This document shows positions 1 to 6,656 of a DNA stretch of 6,738 nucleotides, one piece after another (position 1 is the first letter of the stretch; the number at the start of each line of letters is the position of its first letter). The DNA lies in the NCBI GenBank assembly GCA_018222695.1, contig JAAEZV010000086.1:1-6738 (forward strand). Reading direction: 5' to 3'. Source of the DNA: Gammaproteobacteria bacterium. GTDB taxonomy: Bacteria; Pseudomonadota; Gammaproteobacteria; Pseudomonadales; Halieaceae. The position numbers were made by a program, and so were the translations under genes. The notes under the pieces were generated by a model that ran no database searches, was not told the DNA's origin, and worked only from the letters and a program-made list of their open reading frames with translations.

Positions 1-2864
1 GCTTCGATCTGCTTGGCGCGCGGGTCTTTCTCAAGACCATCGCGAGTAAAGACCTGCACATCAATCACGGTGCCCTTGTAGCTAGAGGGGACACGCAGCG
101 AGGTGTCTTTCACGTCAGAAGCTTTCTCGCCGAAGATAGCGCGCAAGAGCTTCTCTTCTGGTGTCAGCTGGGTCTCACCCTTGGGCGTGACCTTACCCAC
201 CAAAATATCGCCGGCGTCCACTTCGGCACCGATGTAAACAATGCCCGACTCATCGAGTTTGCCCAGCGCGCCTTCACCCACATTGGGGATGTCCGCAGTG
301 ATTTCCTCAGAGCCAAGCTTGGTATCTCGGGAGATGCAGGTCAGCTCCTGAATGTGGATCGTGGTAAACCGATCCTCCTTTACAACCCGCTCCGAGACGA
401 GGATAGAATCCTCAAAGTTGTAGCCGTTCCAGGGCATGAACGCGATGCGCATGTTCTGGCCCAACGCCAGCTCACCCAGATCAACCGAGGGTCCGTCGGC
501 AAGGATATCGCCGCGGGCCACCACGTCGCCCGGTTTCACAATGGGGCGCTGGTTGATACAGGTGTTCTGGTTAGAACGCTTGTACTTGGTCAGGTTATAA
601 ATATCGACCGGCGAGTCATCGATGCCGACTTCCTTGGCATTAACCCGCACCACGATGCGACTCGCATCGACCGAGTCGATCACCCCGCCTCGCAGCGCAA
701 CCTCACAGACACCGGAGTCTGAAGCGACGTAGCGCTCCATACCCGTGCCCACCAGCGGCTTCTCGGTCTTCAGTGTTGGTACCGCCTGACGCTGCATGTT
801 AGAGCCCATCAGCGCGCGGTTCGCATCGTCGTGCTCGAGGAATGGAATCAGCGCCGCCGCAATAGACACCACCTGCTTGGGTGACACGTCCATGTACTGC
901 ACGTCAGCAGCCGGCTTGACCGTAAACTCGTTCATGTGACGCACGGTGATAAGGTCATCGACGAAACGGTTCTTGTTGTCGAGGGTCGCCGAAGCCTGCG
1001 CAATCACATACTCAGCCTCGTTGATGGCCGAGAGGTACTCAATGTCGTCCGTAACGACACCTTTGACCACTTTGCGATAAGGCGACTCTAAGAAACCATA
1101 CTCGTTGGTGCGCGCATAAGTCGCCAGCGAATTGATCAGGCCGATGTTCGGGCCTTCCGGCGTCTCGATCGGACAAACCCGGCCGTAGTGAGTCGGGTGC
1201 ACGTCGCGCACTTCAAAGCCCGCGCGCTCTCGGGTCAAGCCACCCGGGCCCAATGCCGATACACGGCGCTTGTGGGTGACTTCCGACAGCGGGTTGTTCT
1301 GATCCATGAACTGTGAGAGCTGACTGGAGCCAAAGAACTCCTTCACCGCAGCGGACACCGGCTTGGCGTTAATCAGATCCTGCGGCATCAAGCCTTCACT
1401 TTCCGCCATGGAGAGCCGTTCTTTCACCGCGCGCTCAACACGCACGAGACCGACGCGGAACTGGTTTTCTGCCATTTCGCCCACAGAACGGACGCGACGG
1501 TTGCCTAGGTGATCAATGTCATCCACCACACCCTTACCGTTGCGGATACCCACCAGAGCACCCATCACATCGACAATGTCTTCTTTGTCGAGCGTGGCTG
1601 AGCCGATCTTGTCCTCGCGGCCAAGGCGACGATTGAACTTCATGCGCCCCACGGCAGAGAGGTCATAGCGCTCTGGCGAGAAGAACAGGTTCTGGAACAG
1701 GTTCTCCGCCGACTCCTTGGTCGGGGGCTCACCCGGACGCATCATGCGGTAAATCTCAACCAGCGCCTCGAGCACGCTGCGGGTGCTGTCTGCGGCCAGC
1801 GTGTCCGAGATAAACGGACCGCAGTCATATTCATTGGTGTAAATCGTCTCGATCGTCTCGATGCCCTTCTCCCGGAGCTCGGCAAGCAACGCAACCGTGA
1901 TTTCGGTGTTGCACTCGGCGAGCACTTCACCGGTCGCGGTGTCGACGATATTTTTGGCCAAACGGCGCTCCTCGAGGTACTCCTCGGGCACAGAAAGCGC
2001 TTCGATACCGGCATCGTCCAACTGGCGGATATGACGTGCGGTGATGCGACGGCCACGCTCTACGATGAGCTTCTTGCCAGCCATGATGTCGAAGGCCGCC
2101 ATGTCGCCTTGCAGACGCTTGGATACCAACGTCATGGTGGCCTGACCCTCTTCACCCAGCTGGAAAGTCGTGGTCTCGTAGAACATCTCCAGAATTTCTT
2201 CGGAGTCATAACCGAGGGCGCGCAACAGCACGGTTGCCGGCAACTTGCGGCGGCGATCTATTCGCACATAGACGAGATCTTTGGGATCAAACTCAAAATC
2301 CAGCCAGGAGCCACGGTAAGGGATGACCCGTGCGCTATAGAGCAACTTGCCGGATGAGTGGGTCTTGCCGCGGTCGTGGTCGAAAAACACGCCCGGAGAC
2401 CGGTGCAACTGGGAAACGATGACGCGCTCGGTACCATTGATGACGAAAGTACCGTTTTGGGTCATCAGGGGGATCTCCCCCATGTAAACGTCCTGCTCCT
2501 TGATGTCTTTGATCGACTTTGAGGAGGCTTCCTTGTCGTAAATAATCAGTCGGACTTTGACGCGCAGCGCGCAGGCATAGGTGGTGCCGCGCAGCACACA
2601 CTCGTCAACGTCAAACACGGGCTCGCCCAGCGCATAATCAACATATTCCAGCGCCGCATTGCCGCTGTAGCTGACAATCGGGAATACCGATTTAAACGCC
2701 GCATGCAGACCGTGCTCTCCACGATCCTCCAGCGAAACGCCGTCCTGAGTGAACTTGCTGTAAGAATCCAGCTGTATTGCCAGCAGGTACGGGATATCCA
2801 TTACCTTGGGTAAGGAACCGAAATCCTTGCGAATACGCTTCTTTTCCGTGTACGAGTATGTCAT
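1..2864 (-). CDS. rpoB: RNA polymerase beta subunit, 3' part cut off by the window edge
   Basis: Beta subunit of DNA-dependent RNA polymerase, which forms one pincer and part of the active site. Reading from the ATG at 2864 gives 954 uninterrupted codons plus two bases; E. coli beta has 1342 residues, so roughly 390 C-terminal residues lie outside. It opens [16 protein letters not shown]. Lobe and protrusion domains follow, and the proteobacterial insert between about residues 230 and 345 is present. The rifampicin-pocket segment is at residues 512-542 ([20 protein letters not shown] onward); D521, H531 and S536 match E. coli D516, H526 and S531, the sensitive-type residues. The active-site NFEDS motif has E818-D819 (E. 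coli E813-D814). The flap-tip helix [10 protein letters not shown] is at 903-912. The catalytic lysines near E. coli 1065/1073 fall outside. An AGGGGAG ribosome site lies 5 nt before the ATG. It follows rplL after 137 bp containing an attenuator-like hairpin; rpoC is expected next. No frameshift was seen. Confidence 0.98.
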   Translation of the reverse strand, partial: MTYSYTEKKRIRKDFGSLPKVMDIPYLLAIQLDSYSKFTQDGVSLEDRGEHGLHAAFKSVFPIVSYSGNAALEYVDYALGEPVFDVDECVLRGTTYACALRVKVRLIIYDKEASSKSIKDIKEQDVYMGEIPLMTQNGTFVINGTERVIVSQLHRSPGVFFDHDRGKTHSSGKLLYSARVIPYRGSWLDFEFDPKDLVYVRIDRRRKLPATVLLRALGYDSEEILEMFYETTTFQLGEEGQATMTLVSKRLQGDMAAFDIMAGKKLIVERGRRITARHIRQLDDAGIEALSVPEEYLEERRLAKNIVDTATGEVLAECNTEITVALLAELREKGIETIETIYTNEYDCGPFISDTLAADSTRSVLEALVEIYRMMRPGEPPTKESAENLFQNLFFSPERYDLSAVGRMKFNRRLGREDKIGSATLDKEDIVDVMGALVGIRNGKGVVDDIDHLGNRRVRSVGEMAENQFRVGLVRVERAVKERLSMAESEGLMPQDLINAKPVSAAVKEFFGSSQLSQFMDQNNPLSEVTHKRRVSALGPGGLTRERAGFEVRDVHPTHYGRVCPIETPEGPNIGLINSLATYARTNEYGFLESPYRKVVKGVVTDDIEYLSAINEAEYVIAQASATLDNKNRFVDDLITVRHMNEFTVKPAADVQYMDVSPKQVVSIAAALIPFLEHDDANRALMGSNMQRQAVPTLKTEKPLVGTGMERYVASDSGVCEVALRGGVIDSVDASRIVVRVNAKEVGIDDSPVDIYNLTKYKRSNQNTCINQRPIVKPGDVVARGDILADGPSVDLGELALGQNMRIAFMPWNGYNFEDSILVSERVVKEDRFTTIHIQELTCISRDTKLGSEEITADIPNVGEGALGKLDESGIVYIGAEVDAGDILVGKVTPKGETQLTPEEKLLRAIFGEKASDVKDTSLRVPSSYKGTVIDVQVFTRDGLEKDPRAKQIE

Positions 2865-2869
2865 CAGTA

Positions 2870-2876
2870 CTCCCCT
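2870..2876 (-). promoter_or_regulatory. rpoB ribosome binding site
   Basis: AGGGGAG on the minus strand, 5 nt upstream of the ATG at 2864. It fixes the rpoB start. The 9-bp stem at 2882-2905 ends only 5 nt upstream of it, so local folding could influence access (inference). Confidence 0.75.
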
Positions 2877-2881
2877 ACGGT

Positions 2882-2905
2882 CTGTGTCGTCCGACCACAA
2901 CACAA
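2882..2905 (-). other. Hairpin just upstream of the rpoB ribosome site
   Basis: In the RNA, arms at 2905-2897 and 2890-2882 pair as UUGUGUUGU with ACGACACAG: nine pairs including two U-G wobbles, around the 6-nt loop GGUCGG. It is the last of three hairpins between rplL and rpoB. No U-tract follows, so it is not a terminator. It may affect rpoB translation or act as a processing site; E. coli has an RNase III site in this spacer, but equivalence is not shown by sequence alone. Confidence 0.5.
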
Positions 2906-2921
2906 ACGATCAAAATTCGAA

Positions 2922-2937
2922 CCGGTTTCACAACCGG
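2922..2937 (-). other. GNRA-capped hairpin in the rplL-rpoB spacer
   Basis: RNA arms CCGGUU and AACCGG form six perfect pairs around the tetraloop GUGA, a member of the stable GNRA family. It begins one base after the U-tract of the attenuator-like hairpin, giving two hairpins nearly stacked end to end. Its function is unknown. Confidence 0.5.
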
Positions 2938-2938
2938 G

Positions 2939-2968
2939 AAAAGGCCGGAGCGCCAATGCGCCCCAGCC
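2939..2968 (-). terminator. Intrinsic-terminator-like attenuator between rplL and rpoB
   Basis: In the RNA, GGCUGGGGCGC pairs with GCGCUCCGGCC over 11 pairs (two G-U wobbles) around the 4-nt loop AUUG, immediately followed by UUUU and then CCC. A GC-rich stem with a short U-tract is the form of a rho-independent terminator; the short tract suggests partial rather than full termination. It sits where E. coli has the attenuator that reduces transcription from rplL into rpoBC, so the same role is the simplest reading. Termination efficiency cannot be read from sequence. Confidence 0.72.
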
Positions 2969-3001
2969 CCGTTACGGTGCGTAAACTTCAATAGTGCTCA
3001 A

Positions 3002-3385
3002 TTACTTGAGCTCTACCGCGCCGCCTGCTTCCTCGATCTGCTTCTTGATGTCTTCTGCTTCGTCCTTGGACGCGCCTTCCTTCACAGGAGCGGGTGCGCC
3101 GTCAACGACAGCCTTCGCTTCCTTCAGGCCCAGACCGGTCACCGCGCGAACCACCTTGATCACGTTGACCTTCTTCTCGCCGCCAGAGGTGAGGATGACG
3201 TCAAACTCAGTCTGCTCTGCAGCTGCCGCGCCGCCGGCGTCGCCGCCTGCTGCGGGCGCTGCTACGGCAACGGCTGCCGCTGCAGAAACACCAAACTTCT
3301 CTTCCATTGCCTCAACCAGCTCGACAATGTCCATTACGCTCATCTCGGCAATCGCGTCGAGAATTTCGTCTTTTGAAAGTGCCAT
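3002..3385 (-). CDS. rplL: 50S ribosomal protein L7/L12
   Basis: Stalk protein of the large ribosomal subunit. Dimers bind the C-terminal helix of L10 and recruit and activate translational GTPases (EF-Tu, EF-G, IF2, RF3). At 127 residues it has the usual length. The N-terminal dimerisation region is about residues 1-32 ([20 protein letters not shown] onward). A flexible Ala/Gly-rich hinge at about 34-57 includes [20 protein letters not shown]. The globular C-terminal domain from about 60 carries the factor-binding segment [20 protein letters not shown]. The ATG at 3385 is preceded 8 nt upstream by GGAG (3394-3397). It follows rplJ after 43 bp with no convincing terminator, consistent with co-translation from the rplJL mRNA and with L12 being made in excess. 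It ends in TAA. Confidence 0.98.
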   Translation of the reverse strand: MALSKDEILDAIAEMSVMDIVELVEAMEEKFGVSAAAAVAVAAPAAGGDAGGAAAAEQTEFDVILTSGGEKKVNVIKVVRAVTGLGLKEAKAVVDGAPAPVKEGASKDEAEDIKKQIEEAGGAVELK

Positions 3386-3428
3386 GTCTTAATCTCCGTT
3401 AAATAGATACAGGGTGAGGTCGGGCCTG

Positions 3429-3959
3429 TCAGGCCGCCTCTTGTTTCTGATCTCGAACTGCCGCCATCACGCGAACCAACTTGCCCGGAACTTCGTTCGC
3501 TGTGCGAACCAGCTTCACGACAGGCGCCTGCATGACGCTCATCAGTGACGCCAGCGCCTGATCCCGTGTGGGTAGCTTGGCCAGCACATCGATTTGATCG
3601 GCTCCGAGTAGCTGCCCGCTGACCGACAGTGCCTTCACTTCAAACTCATCATTGTCTGAAGCGAAATCCTTGAACAGTCGTGCCGCTGCGCCTGGATCCT
3701 CCATCGAGAATCCAAACAGAGAGGGACCTGTGAGGGTGTCAGTGACACACTCATATTCAGTCCCTTCCAGTGCCCGTCTGGCCAGCGTGTTTCGCACCAC
3801 CCGGAGGGTGATTTGATTTTCGCGAGCCGAGGCACGCAGAGCAGTCATGTCATTCGATGCGACCCCGCGCGCGTCGGCGATCACAAGCGAAAGCGCACTG
3901 GCGGCTGTCTCGTTGACTTCAGCGACGATCGCTTTCTTTTCTTCGAGTCCAATAGCCAC
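3429..3959 (-). CDS. rplJ: 50S ribosomal protein L10
   Basis: Base of the L12 stalk: its N-terminal domain binds 23S rRNA together with L11 and its long C-terminal helix carries the L12 dimers. The product is 176 residues, compared with 165 in E. coli. The N-terminal domain shows the family pattern, including [23 protein letters not shown] residues at about 53-70 and SLFGFS near 79-85. The C-terminal helix ends in [14 protein letters not shown]. The start is GTG at 3959; AAGGAG at 3968-3973 lies 8 nt upstream, and the protein begins [15 protein letters not shown] as expected for the family, so no earlier start is needed. The upstream 288-bp spacer contains the L10-binding leader, so autogenous repression by L10-L12 is likely. 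rplL follows at 43 bp. Confidence 0.97.
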   Translation of the reverse strand: MAIGLEEKKAIVAEVNETAASALSLVIADARGVASNDMTALRASARENQITLRVVRNTLARRALEGTEYECVTDTLTGPSLFGFSMEDPGAAARLFKDFASDNDEFEVKALSVSGQLLGADQIDVLAKLPTRDQALASLMSVMQAPVVKLVRTANEVPGKLVRVMAAVRDQKQEAA

Positions 3960-3967
3960 TTGGCTTA

Positions 3968-3973
3968 CTCCTT
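3968..3973 (-). promoter_or_regulatory. rplJ ribosome binding site selecting a GTG start
   Basis: AAGGAG on the minus strand, 8 nt upstream of the GTG at 3959. It decides the non-ATG start of rplJ and is the site whose use is expected to be repressed when L10-L12 binds the leader (established in E. coli, inferred here). Confidence 0.75.
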
Positions 3974-4028
3974 TTGTGGTTGTTCAGGCCGCTGCATACG
4001 CTGCGACCCCCCTCGGTGATGAACTGCC

Positions 4029-4101
4029 TCACCATCTGCGTAGGCAACCGGATTGCTCCGTCATTAAGGCACCGAAATCAGCGCCACCTACGGTCTTTGA
4101 C
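4029..4101 (-). ncRNA. L10 leader: L10-L12 binding element in the rplJ 5' untranslated region
   Basis: This cis-acting mRNA element lets L10-L12 repress its own translation. The RNA segment GUCAAAGACCGUAGG (4101-4087) and the segment CCUACGCAGAUGGUGA (4044-4029) pair to close the structure: GUAGG with CCUAC, a 6-nt bulge GCAGAU, then ACC with GGU. This matches the E. coli rplJ leader as I recall it (AAGACCGCAGG ... CCUGCGUAGACGGUGA), including the asymmetric G-AGA bulge. Inside are a hairpin GGCGCU/GGUGCC with a 6-nt loop (4068-4085), the single-stranded UUAAU also seen in E. coli, and an additional hairpin CGGA-GCAA-UCCG with a GNRA loop (4049-4060). It ends 55 nt upstream of the rplJ ribosome site. 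Confidence 0.88.
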
Positions 4102-4155
4102 AGCCTTTGGCGTTCAGCGAGGTTGCCCACACTTCCCTGCAAAGACTTCCAAAGT

Positions 4156-4182
4156 GGGCAGAGCCAGCGTTGCGCCCTGCCC
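4156..4182 (-). other. Strong hairpin upstream of the L10 leader
   Basis: RNA arms GGGCAGGGC (4182-4174) and GCUCUGCCC (4164-4156) form nine pairs with one G-U around a 9-nt loop. There is no U-run suited to termination after it. Its 3' arm can instead pair downstream: UGCCCAC (4160-4154) is the exact complement of GUGGGCA (4130-4124), so the two pairings exclude each other. Confidence 0.5.
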
Positions 4183-4184
4183 GT

Positions 4185-4206
4185 CCCCCGCAAAAGCACA
4201 CGGGGG
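4185..4206 (-). other. GC-rich hairpin in the rplA-rplJ spacer
   Basis: RNA arms CCCCCG and CGGGGG form six perfect pairs around a 10-nt loop that contains UUUU. The U-run is in the loop rather than after the stem, so this is not called as an intrinsic terminator. It lies about 40 nt downstream of the rplA stop and may protect or process the 3' end of the rplKA message. Confidence 0.45.
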
Positions 4207-4216
4207 CCAGCGACCC

Positions 4217-4230
4217 CGGGCTCTCGCCCG
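4217..4230 (-). other. GNRA hairpin just after rplA
   Basis: CGGGC-GAGA-GCCCG in the RNA: five perfect pairs closed by a GAGA (GNRA) tetraloop, starting 17 nt after the rplA stop. No U-tract follows. It is the first of a series of hairpins in this 288-bp spacer. Confidence 0.45.
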
Positions 4231-4247
4231 TGGCCTCAATTCACTGC

Positions 4248-4943
4248 TTAAAATTCGATCGCGTTGTGATCGATCGTGACACCGGGACCCATGGTCGTAG
4301 ACAGGGTCACCTTCCGAACGTATATACCCTTCGCGGAAGCTGGCTTGGCCTTCTTGAGGTCAGCCAACACAGCGATGAGGTTGCCCTTGATGGCATCCGG
4401 CTCGAAACTGACCTTGCCGATGCCGCCGTGGACGATGCCATTTTTGTCACTGCGAAAACGCATCTGTCCGGCTTTAGCATTTTGCACCGCAGCCTCAATA
4501 TCCGGGGTAACCGTGCCGGTCTTGGGGTTTGGCATCAAACCACGCGGCCCCAGCACCTGACCCAGCGTACCGACTACCCGCATCGCATCGGGGGAGGCAA
4601 TCACGACGTCAAAGTCCATCATGCCGCCCTTGATCTGCTCGGCGAGATCTTCCATGCCGACAAACTCAGCACCCAGCGCCGTCGCCTTGTCGGCGCTCTC
4701 GCCCTGAGCAAAAACCGCAACGCGAACGTCTGCACCCGTGCCGTGAGGCAGGGTGGTTGCGCCCCGGACGCCTTGGTCAGATTTGCGCGCATCAACGCCC
4801 AGATTGACCGCGACTTCCACGGTTTCATTGAACTTGGCAGTACCAAATTCTTTAATCAGCGCCACCGCCTCATCAAGAGGGTAGCTCTGGTTGACGTCCA
4901 CCTTTTCGCGGAACGCACGCACTCGCTTGGATAACTTAGCCAT
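4248..4943 (-). CDS. rplA: 50S ribosomal protein L1
   Basis: Protein of the L1 stalk, which binds 23S rRNA and helps release deacylated tRNA from the E site. In E. coli it also represses the rplKA message. At 231 residues it is close to the usual 230-235. It begins [16 protein letters not shown]. Domain I is formed by the first approximately 67 residues and those after about 160; domain II lies between them. The conserved signature [19 protein letters not shown] is at about 128-146, followed by the C-terminal pattern [20 protein letters not shown]. The ATG at 4943 shares its A with the TGA stop of rplK (TGATG), indicating translational coupling; GGAGGG (4953-4958) inside the end of rplK lies 9 nt upstream. 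The stop is TAA, after which comes the structured spacer before rplJ. Confidence 0.98.
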   Translation of the reverse strand: MAKLSKRVRAFREKVDVNQSYPLDEAVALIKEFGTAKFNETVEVAVNLGVDARKSDQGVRGATTLPHGTGADVRVAVFAQGESADKATALGAEFVGMEDLAEQIKGGMMDFDVVIASPDAMRVVGTLGQVLGPRGLMPNPKTGTVTPDIEAAVQNAKAGQMRFRSDKNGIVHGGIGKVSFEPDAIKGNLIAVLADLKKAKPASAKGIYVRKVTLSTTMGPGVTIDHNAIEF

Positions 4944-5377
4944 CAGTTCACGCCCTCCGTCTCGATACCCGCCGAGCGGGCGCTACCTGCAATGGTGCGC
5001 ACCGCGGCGTCCATATCAGCCGCCGTCAGGTCTGGCCATTTCTGGTTGGCCACTTCCTCGAGTTGTGCTCGGGTCACTTTGCCCACCTTCTCGGTGTTCG
5101 GGCGACCGGAGCCACTCTTAATACCGGCGATCTTTTTCAAAAGAATCGAAGCCGGAGGCGTCTTCTTGATATAAGTAAAGGACTTGTCACTGTAGACCGT
5201 GATCACCACCGGAATGGGCAAGCCTGGCTCAACGCCCTGGGTATCAGCATTGAAGGCTTTGCAGAATTCCATAATGTTGACCCCTTTTTGGCCCAGCGCG
5301 GGGCCTACCGGCGGCGAGGGGTTCGCCTGACCGGCCGGGATCTGCAGCTTGATATAGCCGTCGATCTTCTTAGCCAT
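4943..5377 (-). CDS. rplK: 50S ribosomal protein L11
   Basis: Binds the GTPase-associated region of 23S rRNA (with L10 at the stalk base), and is needed for factor function and for RelA activation; it is the usual substrate of the methylase PrmA. It has 144 residues (E. coli 142). The N-terminal domain has [20 protein letters not shown] and the proline-rich [20 protein letters not shown]. The C-terminal rRNA-binding domain includes [20 protein letters not shown] and ends in [18 protein letters not shown]. The ATG at 5377 is chosen because AGGAG (5386-5390) lies 8 nt upstream and the product begins [11 protein letters not shown] like its relatives; an in-frame TTG at 5398 would lie upstream of that ribosome site. 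It overlaps rplA by one base. A 128-bp spacer with two hairpins separates it from nusG. Confidence 0.98.
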   Translation of the reverse strand: MAKKIDGYIKLQIPAGQANPSPPVGPALGQKGVNIMEFCKAFNADTQGVEPGLPIPVVITVYSDKSFTYIKKTPPASILLKKIAGIKSGSGRPNTEKVGKVTRAQLEEVANQKWPDLTAADMDAAVRTIAGSARSAGIETEGVN

Positions 5378-5450
5378 GTTGCTTTCTCCTGGGTTCAAAC
5401 GCCGTTGTGCACGCTATCTACTAGCAGCGAACACGCGGGCTCCCCATCAT

Positions 5451-5466
5451 CGCCACCGGAGTGGCG
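5451..5466 (-). other. UNCG-capped hairpin between nusG and rplK
   Basis: In the RNA, CGCCAC-UCCG-GUGGCG: six perfect pairs with a C-G closing pair and a UCCG loop, a member of the very stable UNCG family. It lies 8 nt downstream of a 10-bp hairpin (5475-5499) and about 60 nt upstream of the rplK ribosome site. No U-tract follows. It may be part of the rplK leader or a nusG mRNA end structure. Confidence 0.5.
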
Positions 5467-5474
5467 TAAACGTC

Positions 5475-5499
5475 GGGTCAGATCCTGTCGATCTGACCC
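5475..5499 (-). other. Perfect 10-bp hairpin just after nusG
   Basis: GGGUCAGAUC and GAUCUGACCC pair perfectly in the RNA around the 5-nt loop GACAG. It starts 6 nt after the nusG stop. The following bases are CGACGUUUACG, which lack the U-run of a classic intrinsic terminator, so full termination is doubtful. It could be a weak terminator, a 3'-end stabiliser or a processing site between the secE-nusG and rplKA messages. Confidence 0.55.
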
Positions 5500-5505
5500 A
5501 CCCGA

Positions 5506-6039
5506 TCAGGCTTTTTCGACCTGACCAAACTCCAGTTCTACGGGCGTAGAGCGCCCGAAGATCAACACCGCCACATTGAGGCGGCTCTTCTCGTAATTCA
5601 CGTCCTCAACCACACCGTTGAAGTCGTTGAATGGGCCATCGATAACCCGCACCATCTCGCCCGGCTCAAACACCGTCTTGGGCTTGGGTTGATCCACACC
5701 TGCCTCAACGCGTTGCAGGATGACATTGGCCTCGGCATCCGTAATCGGAGACGGCTTGTCGGCCTTGCCGCCGATAAAGCCAAGCACTCTGGGTGTTTCC
5801 TTAACGAGGTGCCAAGTGTCGTCATCGAGGTCCATCTGCACCAATACGTAACCGGGGAAGAACTTGCGCTCACTCTTGCGCTTTTGGCCGCCCTTCATCT
5901 CGATCACTTCCTCGGTGGGAACAATGATCTCGCCGAACCGGTCCTGCATACCCAGACGCTCAGCCCGCTCATGAATGGCGGTGGCAACCTTCTTCTCGTA
6001 TTGAGAGTAGGCATGTACGACGTACCACTTTAAAGCCAT
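5506..6039 (-). CDS. nusG: Transcription elongation and antitermination factor NusG
   Basis: General elongation factor: its N-terminal NGN domain binds RNA polymerase at the clamp, and its C-terminal KOW domain binds either ribosomal protein S10 (transcription-translation coupling) or Rho (termination). At 177 residues it is near E. coli (181). The NGN domain starts [16 protein letters not shown] and contains the highly conserved [20 protein letters not shown]. The linker [15 protein letters not shown] leads into the KOW segment [21 protein letters not shown]161 in the IFGR motif corresponds to E. coli F165, the residue contacting S10 and Rho. GAGGGT (6046-6051) lies 6 nt before the ATG and overlaps the secE stop. 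The 10-nt gap to secE indicates one transcript and probable translational coupling. Confidence 0.98.
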   Translation of the reverse strand: MALKWYVVHAYSQYEKKVATAIHERAERLGMQDRFGEIIVPTEEVIEMKGGQKRKSERKFFPGYVLVQMDLDDDTWHLVKETPRVLGFIGGKADKPSPITDAEANVILQRVEAGVDQPKPKTVFEPGEMVRVIDGPFNDFNGVVEDVNYEKSRLNVAVLIFGRSTPVELEFGQVEKA

Positions 6040-6049
6040 GTTGCTACCC

Positions 6050-6409
6050 TCAACCCAAAATCAGTGACGCGAGCCAACCCAGCACGCTATCGAGGCCCCA
6101 CAAGATCAGCCCCGTGATAATCACAAACACAAACACGATTAATGTGGTCTGCGTGGTTTCTTGCCGCGTTGGCCAGACAACCTTGCGAATTTCCATCCGT
6201 GACCCTTTCACCAGCGTAAAAAAGTCACCGCCTTTTTGCGTCAGTGAAGCCACCCACCCCGCGATCAATGCGAGGATCAGCAGCGCCAACACGCGATACA
6301 GAATCGGCTGGTCACCGAAATAGCTATTGCCGTAAACGCCGCCGCCTACCAGCGCCAACACGACAACCCACTTCAGCGAATCAAGCCTGCCTGCTGCGGC
6401 TTCACTCAT
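6050..6409 (-). CDS. secE: Preprotein translocase subunit SecE
   Basis: Inner-membrane subunit of the SecYEG channel that clamps and stabilises SecY. It has 119 residues (E. coli 127) and three predicted membrane helices, at about 14-31 ([13 protein letters not shown]), 36-56 ([20 protein letters not shown]) and 88-118 ([20 protein letters not shown]). The amphipathic cytoplasmic helix and hinge before the third carry the family signature [15 protein letters not shown] at 71-85. This long form is typical of gammaproteobacteria; most bacteria have a single-helix SecE. The ATG at 6409 has GGTGGAG (6417-6423) 7 nt upstream. The open frame continues back into the tRNA gene, so a longer start is rejected. 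It ends 10 nt before nusG, with its TGA inside the nusG ribosome site. Confidence 0.97.
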   Translation of the reverse strand: MSEAAAGRLDSLKWVVVLALVGGGVYGNSYFGDQPILYRVLALLILALIAGWVASLTQKGGDFFTLVKGSRMEIRKVVWPTRQETTQTTLIVFVFVIITGLILWGLDSVLGWLASLILG

Positions 6410-6462
6410 GTTCAATCTCCACCCCAACCCGAGCTCATGCCCGCCGTCGGCTTTGTTCACCG

Positions 6463-6483
6463 CCCCAGCCTGCTTAGCTGAGG
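6463..6483 (-). other. Hairpin abutting the 3' end of tRNA-Trp
   Basis: Directly after the encoded CCA, the RNA CCUCAGC and GCUGGGG can form seven pairs (one U-G) around a 7-nt loop UAAGCAG. No U-tract follows, so it is unlikely to terminate. A hairpin here suggests the tRNA is released from a longer transcript that continues into secE by 3' processing (inference). Confidence 0.5.
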
Positions 6484-6559
<76 letters not shown>

Positions 6560-6617
6560 TCCACTCTTTTCATCCGCGCCTCCGATGCAGAAAAAGGCCT
6601 GCTTGCCAGAGACGACG

Positions 6618-6648
6618 AAGCCGAACAGCCAAAAAGGCGGTTCGGCTT
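6618..6648 (-). terminator. Possible weak terminator or processing hairpin after tuf
   Basis: In the RNA, AAGCCGAAC pairs with GUUCGGCUU (nine pairs); then, after one C-U mismatch, GCC pairs with GGC around a UUUUU loop. The stem is strong but only UU closes its base before CGUCGUC, so it lacks a proper 3' U-tract. It may terminate part of the tuf transcription, or separate tuf mRNA from the tRNA-Trp precursor by cleavage. The reverse-strand transcript would form an equally stable stem, so direction is not certain. Confidence 0.35.
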
Positions 6649-6656
6649 ATCTGTCA

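Noticed and set aside
354..722. Plus-strand and alternative minus-strand frames inside rpoB (also 1742-2056, 2031-2357 and 2335-2601)
   Set aside because: All lie within the continuous, conserved rpoB frame and are its shadows.
2895..2935. Possible rpoB promoter with TTTGAT as a -10 box
   Set aside because: No acceptable -35 hexamer at the right distance; only CCGGTT-like sequence is there.
2777..3376. A 199-codon open frame on the plus strand across the rpoB start and rplL
   Set aside because: It is antisense to two conserved genes and to the spacer with the attenuator hairpin. The composition is that expected from reversed Ala-rich rplL codons.
4107..4934. A 275-codon open frame on the plus strand
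   Set aside because: It is antisense to rplA, which is unmistakable. It resembles no family I know, has no convincing ribosome site, and arises from the codon bias of rplA.
5378..5398. TTG-initiated seven-residue extension of rplK
   Set aside because: It would place the start upstream of the AGGAG ribosome site. The family begins at the ATG at 5377.
5470..5495. Possible sigma-70 promoter for rplK with a TCGACA -35 box
   Set aside because: At a 16-18 nt spacing the -10 positions read TTACGC or TACGCC, far from TATAAT. The TCGACA lies in the loop and stem of the 10-bp hairpin.
5063..5524. A 153-codon plus-strand frame over rplK and the nusG-rplK spacer
   Set aside because: It is a shadow of rplK and has no recognisable domain.
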